In this document: positions 48,051-59,536 of the stretch, in pieces | How the letters are laid out: every line of letters starts with the position of its first letter | Position numbering within the stretch: the stretch's first letter is position 1 | Assembly: GCA_023374045.1 (NCBI GenBank) | Contig: CM041777.1 | Location: 103,184,046 to 103,248,045 of the forward strand | DNA: 64,000 nt | Source: Limonium bicolor | Taxonomy: Eukaryota; Streptophyta; Magnoliopsida; Caryophyllales; Plumbaginaceae | Direction: 5' to 3' | Position numbers and translations under genes: made by a program | The notes under the pieces: generated by a model | What the model was told of the DNA's origin: nothing | The model's input: only the letters and a program-made list of their open reading frames with translations | Databases searched by the model: none

Positions 48051-49130
48051 TTCAACGTCAATGAGGGTCCTTGCTGTTCGCATGAATGGTCGACCTAAAA
48101 TAAGTGGTACTACCTTGTCTTCCTCCATGTCTAAAATAACAAAATCAGCAGGGAAAGCAAAAGTACCAACTGAAACAATTAAATCTCTAACCACCCCTCT
48201 AGGTAGGATAATTGACCTATCAGCTAATTGCAAAGTAATTCGTGTAGGTTCACATTCTCCTAAACCAAGCTTCAAATACATAGATAAGGGCATCAAATTA
48301 ATACTTGCACCTAAGTCACATAAACCCTTACCACAATTCACATTACCTATCACGCAAGGTATGACCGGAGTACCTGGATCATCAAGCTTAGGTGGAAGCT
48401 TCTTCGAAAGCACAGCTGAAACGCTCTCAGTAAGCTGCACAGTATCCTTCTCCACTAAAGATCGTCTGTTGGACAGGATGTCCTTCACGAACTTCGCATA
48501 TATTGGCATCTGCTTCAAAGCTTCAGAAAAAGGAATGTTAATGGTTAGTTTCTTAAAAATAGTCAAAAACTTACCAAACTGCTCATCCAAGTCTCTCTTC
48601 TTCAACCGGTTTGGAAAAGGAACTGGCGCTTCAGCAACTGCGCGTCGTGGAGGTGTGGAAGTCTTAGTAGTCTTGCTAATTGCCACCTCCTCTTCAGCTG
48701 GTTCCTCCTGAGAACCTGCTGGTGCAGTTTCTGCATTCTGCTCAACATTGGGAAGAGGGATCTCAACTTCAGGGACCAACGGGTCAAGCTGTGTACCACT
48801 CCTCAACGTGATAGCCTTGGCATGCTCTCTCAGATTCTGCTCCGACTGACTAGGCAAGGAACCCAAAGGACGCTGAGCTAACTGCTGAGATATCTGAGAC
48901 AGCTGAGTCTCGATGTTTCTATTAAATGTCCTCTGATCATTGTTGAAGGTTCTCTGCTCCTGATTGAAGGCTTCCAGCTCATTAAATTTCTTCGTGTTAA
49001 CCGAGATGAAATCATTCATCCTGGCCAGAACTGCATCCATACTAGAAGACGCTCCAGCACCCGAATTTTGTGCTTGCTGATTCTGTAGTGGCGGCTTCTG
49101 ATAGGAGGGATTGTACTACTGTTGGGGCCT
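48000..49130 (-). pseudogene. Athila gag C-terminus and aspartic protease
   Basis: Same frame as gag but after two TAG codons (about 49,131 and 49,116). It is open from 49,040 for 346 codons. A Gln/Asn-rich linker (residues 1-60) is followed by ITLRSGTQ and an acidic stretch. The protease active site CDLGASINLMPLSMY has its catalytic Asp at residue 242. ILGRPFMRTARTLIDVE is the protease flap/end. After it the frame shifts at about 48,045, so the last residues before the stop at 48,000 are out of frame. It would process the Gag-Pol precursor. Confidence 0.88.
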
Positions 49131-50288
49131 CTAATTGTAATCGTTGTTACCACCAGCTTGGTAACAATTCTGCTGCTGAGCGTGGTAACCCAGATTGCCT
49201 TGATTCCTAAAATAATTACCCGGTCTGTTACCAACATAATTTGCTTCCTCCTCTTGTGGTGGGGTACACTGGCACATGTTAGAAGCTCTACCACAGTATT
49301 CGCAAGCTGGATAAACCTCAGGAGCAGCTGCTGCGTTTGACTGTGGATTCATAACTACACACATACGCTCAAACTGCTTCGACATTGCCTCTATCATGGC
49401 AGCCAAGAAAGTGTTTGAATCTACTTCATAAACTCCAGCAGGTTTCTTCGGTGCAGCTTCTCTGGCTCTCATACCTCCCCACTGATTAGCTGCTGTAGTA
49501 ATAGTCTCTAACAGCTCCTTGATTCTTGTGATAGGAAACTCCATCAAACTACCTCCAGCACATGTATCAACCAACAGCCGGCTAGACGGATCCAAATCCT
49601 TGTAAAAAGACTGCAGTACAACCTCTTCACCTAGTCCGTGATGTGGTACCTTCCTCACTATCCCCTTAAAACGCTCCCAAGCTTCAGACAAGGACTCACC
49701 GGCGAACTGTTTGAAGTTAGTAATTTCTCCTCTCATGGTCAGCATCCGAGAGGGTGGAAAATACTTCGCCAGGAATGCATTAGCCAGCTCTTCCCAAGTA
49801 GTGATACTGTCAGGCGTCAGCGAGTTTAACCATTCAGCTGCTCTATCCCTCAGGGAGAATGGGAACAGAGTGAGCCAAGCAACCTCCAGCGAAGCTGGTG
49901 TCGAACACGCTCCTACCAATCTCAGGAATGTAGTGAGGTGGACATTCGTGTCTTCAGTGACCGTCCCGCTGAACTGGGGTGCGTTCATCACCATGGTCAC
50001 GTAGTGGGTCTTGAACTGCCACTGCACTCCCACTGGCAACGCTGGAATCACTATCGGCGACACCAACCCCTCAACACTTGGACGGGTGTAGTCCCTCATC
50101 TGCCTCTCGTTGTTTGCCATGTTAACTGCTGGTTGAACTTCCAGAACCTCTTCATCAACAGGTGGTTCGAGCACCCTCTCCTCAACTGGTGGATCCAGAT
50201 TCAAATCCCTGCGAAGCTGTCTCGCAAACCTCTCGATCTCGAGATTGAGCTCGAACTCCGGTTCTCCTGCAGAGCGGGTTTTAACCAT
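49131..50288 (-). pseudogene. Athila gag (nucleocapsid precursor)
   Basis: 385 open codons starting MVKTRSAGEPE, about 650 bp after the PBS, as expected for the first gene. The retrotransposon gag core is at residues 130-260: FSLRDRAAEWLNSLTPDSIT, then ANAFLAKYFPPSRM and SEAWERFKGIVRKVPHHG. A Cys-rich segment (CEYCGRASNMCQC, about residue 328) is the remains of a zinc knuckle. Gag forms the virus-like particle in the cytoplasm. The frame itself is intact to a TAG at its end, which in Athila is normally read on into pol, so I treat this stop as a likely mutation. It is the best-preserved gene in the window. Confidence 0.93.
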
Positions 50289-50942
50289 AAACCGAGAGTT
50301 AGTAAAACTGAAGCTATAATAGCGTAAATTAAAAAGGACAGCAGCAATTAGAAGATAACAAAAATCAGAGAAAGATAAAAAAGAAATTAGCTCACAAAAT
50401 ATGCAGATAAAGAAAAACTAATTACTAAACATAGGGCATTCAAATAAAAGAATAAAATCAAGAATACAATCTGGAAGATAAAAGAAAATCTAAAACAAAA
50501 TCAAAACAGAATAGAAATTAATTAACTAAGACCAACCAAGCAAAACGATAAAACAAAATAAAACTATCTAATCCAATTGAACCAGGTTAAGCAAAACCGA
50601 TTAGGAAAGACAACTTAAAGATAGAGAGCAAAATCTAAAACAGACGTAACAGTAAAATATGGAAATTATTCCAACCTAATCGGATGACACAGCAGATAAG
50701 AAAAATTAGAAAAGAAAAATCTTAAAATGCGACCGAAGAAAACGATTAACTAATGGCAACCTATCGATTATACTGATTGAAATCAAAAGCAACAGAAATG
50801 ATGATTCAAAAAGTAACACTCGAACAAAATAAAGAAAAGAAAATTATGGAAAAAAAAACAAAACAAAGATAGACGAACGAAACAATACTAACTAAAATGA
50901 AATAAATAACAAAAAATAAAGATTAAACTAAATAACCGTGCC
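50289..50942 (-). other. Athila 5' leader
   Basis: An A-rich (on +) untranslated stretch between PBS and gag; no open frame or recognisable element seen. In related elements this region holds the packaging signal, which cannot be identified by eye here. Confidence 0.6.
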
Positions 50943-50960
50943 TCCCCGGCAACGGCGCCA
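50943..50960 (-). other. Primer binding site of the Athila element
   Basis: Minus strand TGGCGCCGTTGCCGGGGA, a few bases after the LTR end. This is the tRNA-Asp-type PBS common in Athila. Confidence 0.9.
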
Positions 50961-51815
50961 AAAACTTGTTGGGGTAAAACCTAACGACAAGTGTACCGGT
51001 CAATTCTAGCAAGTTTCAATAGAGAGTAATCCCTAAGTATCGAACCAGAGGAGGTGATGTGTCTAGCTTAATTCTTTATTAAACAGAAAGGTAAAACTAA
51101 ATAACAAATTAAAATAGGAAACTGGGGTTTGATTTGATGACAATTAGAACTGTAAACAGAATGTAAAACAGTAAAAAGCAAGAAAATAAATGTTGTGAAA
51201 CTGATTTGGAAAGGAGATCCCGGTTTACTACTGCACCTTAAATCTGTAATTCCTATCCCTAAGTGATTTCCAAGACAATTCTGAGTAAAACCCTAGAACA
51301 AAGATAATTTACCTCCGGTCTCCCGCTTAGCAAATACTAGTTAGCAAAGACTGAATTCTAACTCTCGTTACGAACCCACTGTTTACTAACCGCCTTAAGA
51401 ACAATCTAGTTTATTGGTCAATTAGCAATTTAGAGGAATTACCGTCTCTAGACTAACCGGTTATTTTCCTGTAATCAATTGAAAGTCGCAGTCGTCACAT
51501 ATAAGCTAACAAAATACTAATCTTTATAATTGGCCAAATTATAACGATTAAAGAAATTAAGCAAGGAAAATAACTTTACTCAATAGAATTGCATTAAATC
51601 ACAAAGGAAAAGAAATAGTCAACTTAGGGATACATAGCAAACCGGAATCTAAGGAAACTACTCAGACATGTTCATAATGACAGTGTACACGTTTAATAGT
51701 ATATACTCAGAGAAGCAAGAACAAGAGGGAACTCTAATGTCAGTAGCCGTCGTGGATCCTCTGTTCTTCCTTCAGCCTTCTCTCTGATAGTCTCCAAGAT
51801 CTGCCCAAGATTCAA

Positions 51816-51846
<31 letters not shown>

Positions 51847-51907
51847 TCTATGTAAAACTAGGCTCTGTGGTGTATCAAGCATCTCTTCTCACGTTGGCCA
51901 GACTCCC

Positions 51908-51915
51908 TTTTTATA
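51908..51915 (-). promoter_or_regulatory. TATA box of the Athila 5' LTR
   Basis: Minus strand TATAAAAA in the context TTGTTATAAAAAGGGAG. It lies about 65 bp downstream of the hairpin array in the direction of transcription, with about 950 bp to the end of the LTR. It is missing from the other LTR. Confidence 0.65.
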
Positions 51916-51979
51916 ACAAACAAAAATCTCTCTTTAATTCTCTTCTTTCACGCACTATCAAGCCGCGTTTTATCTAATT

Positions 51980-52233
51980 GGTCCGGGACTTGGTCCAAGT
52001 ATGAAGTCCCGGACCAGTCTCTGAAATACGCCGAGAGTATGTCTTCAGGTATGGTCTGGGACTTAAGATGTGTATCAAGTCCCGGACCGGTCATTGAAAA
52101 TAGGCTGAGAGTTTTACCTTTGGTTGGTCCGGGACTTAAGTTATGTAACAAGTCCCGGACCAGTCTCCAAAACAGTTCGAGAATAACCCCAATGGATGGT
52201 CCGGGACTTAGGGTATGTGCAAGGTCCCGGACC
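51980..52233. repeat. 73-bp-period hairpin array, Athila 5' LTR (4 units)
   Basis: 36-nt hairpins at 51,980-52,015, 52,053-52,088, 52,126-52,161 and 52,198-52,233 (spacing 73, 73, 72). Twelve-base arms with variable 12-nt loops. The spacers contain AAAATAGGCTGAGAGTTTT and relatives. The array occupies U3 just upstream of the TATA box. Confidence 0.94.
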
Positions 52234-52480
52234 CATCCTAAAATTGAGAAATCATGCAAGTCTTCACTCTGTTCAACATGTTCGACCGTCCAAAATAACA
52301 TCACAATGATCGGGAATGTGTTTTCTTGAGATTTTCGCCTGAAATAACACGTAAACCCATCATAGAAGACAATTACAAATAAAAACATAAAACTAACCAT
52401 AAGGCAGGAATTTATTAACAGATAATGATGAATTAAACACAAATAAACCCTATAGACATAGATAAATTCCCGACTTATCA

Positions 52481-52485
52481 GTAAT
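52481..52485. other. Target-site duplication of Athila element, right copy (GTAAT)
   Basis: Second GTAAT; after it the LTR of element A resumes with TAGTATTACC. Confidence 0.92.
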
Positions 52486-55400
52486 TAGTATTACCGAATT
52501 ACCTTGGGGTTTTATGGTAATTAAAATAATTTTTGGGGCTTACTATAGGTAATAACCGAATACTAAGCATCAAAACCTTATTTTATGAATTATATAAAAT
52601 TTAGGAAAGTTTTGAGACAAAAATGTAATTTCTGAAAACTATGGGGGTCAAACTATAATTATACAAACTTCTGGTCAAACTGAAAGTCAATGGGTCAATA
52701 TAGACCATATTAGGAGGTTTGACCAAATTTAATGTCATAAATAATTAATTTATGAACTTATATTAATATTATAAGTGAAATGTTGAATTTATGAAACTTA
52801 TGGGGTATAGAATGTAAATACTAAAAAGTATAGGTATAGATGGGTTAATATAGTGATTTATATCCTAAGTATTAAATTTGGGAATTTTTGGAGTTATATA
52901 AATGGGTATATTGATGAAAGTGTATAATATATGGTTTTTGTGACATATGAAAGTATATCATATAAAATGGGGCCAAAATGTAAATAAGGGGAAAAGGTGG
53001 TGGGCGGAAAAAGAATTTCGGAAACATAAGGGGGCTGTTTGGAATAAAGTAACAAAAACACTATAGGTTATATCAATAATAAATATTGAAACTATATAAT
53101 ATAACCTATATGTACAACTTGTTATAATATATGTGGCTATTGTGTAAATATGGAAAGTTGAAGAATAAAACTAAAAAAATAGAAACATAGGGTTTGTTTG
53201 CTATTTTTTGGAAATTTGAGACTTTATAATATACATACTATATGATTTAAATGTTATAGTATATGGTAAGTTAAGTATGTTATAAAAATTGTGGTAAAAT
53301 TGTAATATTTGGAAAGTATGGGATTTGAAAGGAAATGAAATGGAAAATACACGCCTCTTCGGCAATAATGAATAAAGAGATATTAAAACCTTAGGTTATA
53401 TCTTATTACAAAGTTTTGATGTTATAAAATAATGTATTTATAACATGGTATAAGTCATGTGGCTATATTGTAATTAATGAGAGTTATATATATATAAAGA
53501 AGTACAAGTGTATCATATGTATATGTTATTTTCGGTACACATATGTTTGGGTACTAAAAATATATGTTATAAAGTTTAATGACATATAAAATATCATACA
53601 ATATGATATCATGATATAAGTGTAACACTAAATAATATTATGTGATCGAAAGTATATTATATGAAACTATACATGCTGGCGCATGCATATATTTATATAT
53701 CAAAAATGAAGATATAAACTATAGTATACAATGACATAAATACTATGGTTAATATATGATTTTGGAATGGTTAAATAAACCTTGCATAAGGAATAACATG
53801 TACATAATATAAAGTTTCTTACTTCATCAGAAATTAATGTGTATATATATATGCTGGCGCAAATAATAAGCATATATAATATGGTTTACAAACCATATAA
53901 TAGTAAATAATAAATGTTAACTTGATAGTACAATTATATACTATAAAGTCATAAGTGAATACAACATGTTACATAAATGAGAAGTTGTATAAGAGAAGGT
54001 ATATTAAAGGATAGTAATATACCATGCAATATAAACTAACGTTGCATGAATGCATGCAACAATAGGTTATGAAATATAACCATGCATGCAACTATAGGTT
54101 ATAACAATACCTATGCATGCAAGGTAACAGTGGAATTAAATATACGAGAACGAACTTACATTGAGCATAACGCTTATAAAATACTATGGGTTGGAAAATA
54201 TAACTCTTACGTTTGAAAACGTTAACCACGACGTTCGAATAAAAATCGACGTCTTTGTTAAACTGAATATTAATACATACTACGAGTAAAGAGTTTTTAA
54301 GGATAACGACACCTTAACTAGTAACAATTGAAATCCGGGGATGTAATACCGGGGTTACTGATGTTATTCGGAAATACCGAATCGTATTGTCATGTGGATT
54401 GACACTTAGCGTTCTTCGTATTTTTAGATCGCCTTTCAGACGTGCGCGCCCGAGAAAGCTTAGTGATCTACACTGCGCATCCTTGGTCTAAGGTGTACGG
54501 TATGTGAAGAAGGGTTTGATCCGGGTTGACCTAAGAAAGGGCCCGGAATTATTTGATAACTTGTATGTTGTGTGTGTGGATATGTTCATATGATGATGTG
54601 TGTTAATGTGTTACTTAATTATGCGCAAGCGTCCTACAGGACTAACACTACGTCGACTATAGATCGACTTATATAAACATACATATGTGTTGATGTGATG
54701 ACACAATGGTTACTTGATATAATACCCTTAGTATTAATATTAAGTATATGACAACCTAAGTAAAACACTTAGGTACGAGATACGACATTGTCGGTCTCTA
54801 GAGCATGGATCTCGAACATGAATATAACCTAGATTACTTCTAGGCATGCGTAAGACCCATTGGGCGGCTAATTGGTATAATGTAATCTCCATAAAACTAA
54901 GAGTATATCTTAAACATTATGAGAGAGTTGGTATGAGTTGAGGGGAGGAATCCCGGTAGTTTACGAACTACCTGGTTGCACATTTGTGATCACTGAGTGG
55001 TACCCGGTCGGGTTCCGCTCCAGGAAATTACCCAACGAGCCCTAATTGGATCGTGGGTCAGGTGGTACCTACTGTTGGTACATGGCTACGGCTTTTAAAT
55101 GGATGCCTTACAAGGCAAAGTGAATAGTCAGGGGCCTCCGGACCTCTGGCGAAATGAGCACCTTTGTGTGTACGGGAGGACTACTGTCCATTGGTAAGGT
55201 TAACCGGGTTGTCCCAACATGACGCCCAACTGGTAATTAATTAAACATGGTTTAGATGGAAGGGGTCTTGAAGGTCAAATAATATTGAATATGGAAACCG
55301 TTCGCTAAGGTGATTGTACACTGTACTGTAATTATTCGATACGTTCGTTTATGTGACTGTTGTTTGTGAAATATAATGTCTATTTGGAATGGATGGATGA

Positions 55401-55849
55401 CTATGTGTTATGCATGATTATTACAGTATTAATTATATCTGTAAAATGGTAAAGCATGAAATCAATCTAACATCAAGATGGTTAAAATGACAAGTGACCA
55501 ATAGGGTCCATGCCCGCATACTCAGCGTTTATCGCTGAGCCTTTATAGCTTGTTGCAGGTTACTGTTCATCGTTGAAGCCGAAGTACGGGATCAGGGTAG
55601 ATGCTCACTTGTCGACGGTTATGGTTTTTGGACTTAGTATGATGTATGGGATTTATCTCGTTGTCACAGCGGTATGGTAGTGCTATTTATTTTGGTTGTT
55701 GGATTTAGTTTATGCTTCGTTACTCGCATGGGCGAGTAATGGCAGGTGACACCCGTGTGAGAGTTTATGTTGTTCATTCTTCCGCTGTAAGACGTCTTTA
55801 ATTATGCTACGTGAGGGATTATTGCGTGTTTATTGAGAGGGGTGTTACA
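52486..55849 (+). repeat. 3' LTR of element A, right part
   Basis: Continues the LTR from 35,578 and matches 25,205-28,557. It carries a short insertion relative to the 5' LTR at about 54,851 (AAGACCCATTGGG). It ends GGGGTGTTACA and is followed by the ACCGA duplication (55,850-55,854). Confidence 0.92.
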
Positions 55850-55930
55850 ACCGATGCCTATTGTGAATAGTACCGTTACGACCTGTCAGTGAGCGGACCG
55901 GGAACGGTACCCGACTGTTACCCAATACTC

Positions 55931-55940
55931 TATAAAAGGG
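55931..55940 (+). promoter_or_regulatory. Internal TATA box before the Copia env-like frame
   Basis: TATAAAAGGG, followed 25-50 bp later by a CA-rich, C/T-rich leader (CAGTCACACACTACCCTCAAA). It lies between the Copia RNase H (displaced by element A) and the 3' env-like frame, so it may drive that frame separately. Confidence 0.5.
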
Positions 55941-56099
55941 CGATGAGAGTTTTATTCCAGTCACACACTACCCTCAAACTCTATAATCTCTCTGAACATA
56001 AAATGAGCTTCTCTTCTCTCTTACAAACACTTTTATGAGTTTAGTGTTATAACTTCATAAGCCTCCACCAAAAAGCTTCACTAAAAGAAATCTTGATCG

Positions 56100-57192
56100 A
56101 AGAGTATTAAAGTCCTTACGAACTCGCACCTAGAAATAGCACCCAAGTCTGCTCTTTGTTCCAAGAATACCAAGGCTATCATTAGAGACATTAGTCCAGA
56201 AAGGATCACCGACAGCCGGCTGACAACCCCTGCAACCGATTCTTCAGAGGTGAATCGAATGTCAGTTGAAGAAGAGACAAACCTAAAGAATAGGGTGGCA
56301 GAAGAAGGGGAACTCAAGGCTGAAGAGCTAACCTATTTAAGCTTTTATTTCCCAAAACTCTACAACCTCATTCAGTCCGAACATCTTAAACCCACCATCC
56401 TTCCTATCTTAACTCCAAACGAACCAAAAGCCATGACTTCCTCCGCTCAATCCCCAAAAACCATGAAACTCACCACCAAACAATCCAAAGGAAAAAGCCT
56501 AACATCCCGAAAAGCAAAAGCTTCACACAAGGCTCCACCAGCCATACCACCCGCGCATCAAGGCGCCTTCAACAAAAACACAAAGAACCTGAACATACAC
56601 ACTCCACACCTGAACTCGACTCTCGCAAACTCTACTTCACCAGTGATGGTGAAGAAACCCCCCATTGACCTCACCGAGTAAATTTTTCACGAGGTAGTAG
56701 AAGAGGAGGTTCAAAGCGACGAGAAGTCACAAAGGGAAGAAGAACCTGTCAAAGAAGAGGGTTTGGAGGCACCAGACTCCGCCGACAAGGAAACCCTTCC
56801 GGCTAAAGCTTCTCGACCTATCACCGAGCGGTCCCCTACATGTCCATGATCTAGTCAAGAGGGACACAACGACACATAATCTCTCTCCTCGGTCATCATG
56901 ACTCTCGGGGAGCGAGAACAAATAAGGAAGGCCAAGGGAAAGCAAGCCCTGGCTCCTTCACCACTCATACATGAGCTCTTTTAAACCAAATGCGACGTTG
57001 CTAATCCACAGCCTCAGCAGTCGCTCAAGCATCTGAAAAGGCTAAGTTAACTATAACCCATCATCATCAAAGCAGCGAATGTCGATGACAAGTCATGTCC
57101 CGTCTTACCCAAGACGTTGGACATTGAGTGAATGGAACAAATGGGTCTAGGAGAGATCATGGAGCTTCTGGAGTTCCAAGGGTGGGCAAACT
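56100..57192 (+). pseudogene. Copia env-like 3' ORF, 5' part (pseudogene)
   Basis: A single frame can be followed from the Ser/Thr/Pro- and Lys-rich part at 56,250-56,681 (KSLTSRKAKASHKAPPAIPP) through an acidic stretch (EEEVQSDEKSQREEEPVKEE, about 56,700-56,760) to MELLEFQGWAN at 57,160-57,190. At least four stops interrupt it. The low-complexity N-terminus followed by a GW motif resembles the third frame of SIRE elements. It is cut at 57,192 by solo LTR E and resumes at 59,537. Confidence 0.65.
57188..57192. other. Target-site duplication of solo LTR E, left copy (AAACT)
   Basis: AAACT here and CGACT at 59,532-59,536 (three of five match). Joining the flanks through one copy restores the frame GWANYFEEPVV. 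Confidence 0.6.
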
Positions 57193-59531
57193 TGTAACGA
57201 CCCCAAAATCACCCTGGTTGAGAGACCGTTACACGTTGCGCGCTTACTACCTATGACATGCAAGGCTACACTCACGAATCCCGAAACCGATACAAAATAC
57301 ACTTTTATTAAGAAACAATGATTAGAAAGCTTAAACGTTTACAGATATAGGGTGGAAGCCAAATCCTAAATACTAACGGACACAAACTACTGAAGGGGCC
57401 TCAAGCCACAGTTACCAATGCAAAACGAAAAGCCAATCTAACAGCAAAAGCCGAATCTCCAAAGAAAGCTTAAACCTACAAAATATTAATATAATAGGGG
57501 TGAGCGAACCACAGGTCAATAAGCAGCAGACTTCATCAGTTGTGCATGCTCAAAATAGTTATACTAAACATATACGTATACTTACATAAGCTCAACAAAA
57601 CAGATCTGAAGTCAAAACGGACAACAGACATAAGACGAAACTTTATCAAATCAGAAGAGAAGCAGATCAGAAACAGAAGCTTCACAAAATAAGAAGAGAA
57701 GTGGAGGATGAGCAAACAGACATAAGCCTTTAACAGAAGCAGAACTGATAACAGATAAAGAAGTTTAGAACAGGACGCTTAACAAAATAGAGGTGGGACC
57801 CTAGACACCAGCTGACACATCAGAAGGGCAACGCCATGGCCCTATGGATCCGAAGATCCCACACAGAAGTCGTAGAGACAGCTATGGACCCGTCAGTCCT
57901 GAAGCATCCAAGGGACCCTGAGGAACAGAACAGAAGGGAACCCGAGGAAGAAAACAGAAGGAATTCATATGCAGCATGCTACGGGACAGCCCGACCCGAC
58001 TATCCAAGGCTCAGAAGCTAAACATCTAGGTCCCCAAAGCAGAAGCTTTGCAAAATAGAGTATAAGCTTTTATCAGAACAAAATGGAAGACACAAGCTTA
58101 ACAAAAAAAAATCAGAAGTCTTAATAGAACGGAAGTCGTATACCGACTAACAAATACGAAAGCCAAATAGAAAACGGAAGCTTAAACACTCTTTCAGAGA
58201 AAGACATAGGTCGGAAACTTAACGAAGACTTTCGAAATGAAAGTGCTTGAAATCATAAGCCAAAACACATCAAAACAGATAGAACACACTTAGAAGAACA
58301 CAATGCCGCAAACGGCGATCAAAACAGAGCTCAGACGAAGAAGTTACACAAAAACAGGCACGTGTCCGGACATACGTCTGACCGTGCATGTCCGAACACA
58401 CGCCAAGGACAGAAATCAGCAAACGTCCGGACATATGTCCGGACTTACTTGTCCTTACAAAGTCCGAGAAATACATACGAGGGTGTCCGGACTTGTGTTC
58501 GGGCTTGCAAGTTCGGACACAAGTCGAACTGCAAACCAAGAGACCGTCCTCGCACCCCGTCCGGACTTACATGTGCTAACGGAAGTCCGGACAACACACA
58601 AAATAAAGCAAACCAGAGGCGCCCAAAGCCACGTCCAGACGCTGCAAAAACTGTAGAAAATCAACGTGAACGAGGAACACAACAATGGCAAAAATCTTCC
58701 ACAATTTATACATAACTCATCATAGCAAAGTAGCAAATCTAAAACACATTTCCACGGGGTTTTGAAAAACCAAAACGCAAACCAGGTACGTCTCAATCAG
58801 AGAATCAAATAAACATATACGGAAAACAAAACAAAACCGAAAACCCCTGTGGGTGAACACACACAACCGAATCCATCTACCACCTACCTCACATCTGAAG
58901 CAAAGCGATCCTCTATGGACTCTACAACGCCTACTCCTTGAATCTCCACTCGAAATGACAAACACTCAAACAAATTGGAAGACAACTAGAACCGAAATGA
59001 GGAGCGAAGAAACAGAATGGAGATCGACAATCCAAACTCGGAATCGCCTCACTCGAGATTGACGGACTCGGATCGCCAACACCGAAGCTAGAACTTTAGA
59101 CTAATTGATTTATAAGACGGAGGAGTTGAGAGGAAGAGAGCAAGGGAGGAAGGAGACTTTACAGAGCGGAAGTTCGTGAAAGCGAGAGAACTGACGTGAA
59201 ATATTGTCAGGAAAGAGAGGGAAAGGAAAACTAAATTAAATTAGAAACTCCTTCCTTTATTAATAATAACATCACAAGAAAAGAAGGAAAATGGGAATTA
59301 GTAACCCTTTTGCTAAGTGATGAATAAATAACAAAAGGAATGAGTTAATAATAATGATCCCTCTCTTACTAATAAATAAATAACAAAAGGAAAAAACAAT
59401 GTAATCCTCCTTCCTAAAAATGAATACAAAAGACCGGAATAATATCACAAACGAACTAACAGAGGATCGATATGTTATGAAACCCCCTTTGCGAATAAGA
59501 AACGAAAGGGAAAAAAATCTGGGGCATAACA
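57193..59531 (-). mobile_element. Solo LTR E (2.34 kb) in the Copia env-like frame
   Basis: TGTAACGACCCC to GGGGCATAACA. On the minus strand the end reads GGGGTCGTTACA, the usual end of LTRs that precede a tRNA-Met PBS. No interior is present. TATA-like words on the minus strand lie at about 59,110-59,117 and 58,691-58,698. It contains the palindrome array at 58,362-58,592. Open frames inside (up to 117 codons) follow the palindromes and are not genes. Confidence 0.8.
58362..58592. repeat. Palindrome array in solo LTR E (TCCGGAC arms)
   Basis: Hairpins at 58,362-58,399 (arms GTGTCCGGACAT / ATGTCCGAACAC), 58,483-58,520 (GTGTCCGGACTTG / CAAGTTCGGACAC) and 58,559-58,592 (GTCCGGACTT / AAGTCCGGAC, perfect). 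There is also a perfect 20-bp palindrome at 58,425-58,444 overlapping a weaker hairpin that starts at 58,437. Start spacings counted from GTCCGGAC are 73, 48 and 74. Confidence 0.85.
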
Positions 59532-59536
59532 CGACT

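Larger units (their letters stand above)
35579..52480 (-). mobile_element. Athila-lineage Ty3/Gypsy retrotransposon C, defective
   Basis: Near-identical 1.5-kb LTRs at both ends, a tRNA-Asp-type PBS next to the right LTR, and GTAAT target duplications. Reading leftward on the minus strand the order is gag, protease, RT, RNase H, integrase, then a 3' env-like frame and the left LTR. Gag wording (RDRAAEWLNSL, ANAFLAKYFPP) and the 3' env-like frame identify Athila. The element is interrupted in pol by solo LTR D. It carries several nonsense codons and frameshifts, so it is not autonomous now. It is younger than element A, in whose 3' LTR it lies, and older than D. Confidence 0.93.
50967..52480 (-). 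repeat. Athila 5' LTR (right copy)
   Basis: 1,514 bp, pairs with 35,579-37,101. On the minus strand it runs from TGATAAGTCGGG to CCCCAACA. It holds a four-unit hairpin array (51,980-52,233), a TATA box (51,908-51,915) and a short CT run (51,820-51,846). Confidence 0.94.
22888..55849 (+). mobile_element. Element A: non-autonomous LTR retrotransposon, Tekay-like LTRs
   Basis: Two 5.7-kb LTRs (22,888-28,557, and 33,274-35,578 plus 52,486-55,849) flank a 4.7-kb interior. A PBS follows the left LTR and a purine tract precedes the right one, so orientation is +. ACCGA is duplicated on both sides, showing insertion into the Copia element. The 3' LTR is split by the Athila element. No gag or pol is found in the interior, as in large retrotransposon derivatives (LARDs). 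LTR ends of the form GGGGTGTTACA followed by a TGGTATCAGAGC-type PBS suggest the Tekay/chromovirus group, but without protein this stays tentative. Confidence 0.85.

Noticed and set aside
48061..48711. 216-codon + frame
   Set aside because: Shadow of the Athila protease frame on the opposite strand.
51980..52233. CRISPR-like array (36-nt repeats with about 37-nt spacers)
   Set aside because: The repeats are palindromes with variable loops and the spacers resemble each other. The array lies in plant retrotransposon LTRs with no cas genes. It is a hairpin tandem repeat.
58303..58796. Overlapping 113-117 codon frames on both strands in solo LTR E
   Set aside because: Open frames arise from the TCCGGAC palindromes, which have few stops in any frame. 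Cys/Thr-rich nonsense peptides.
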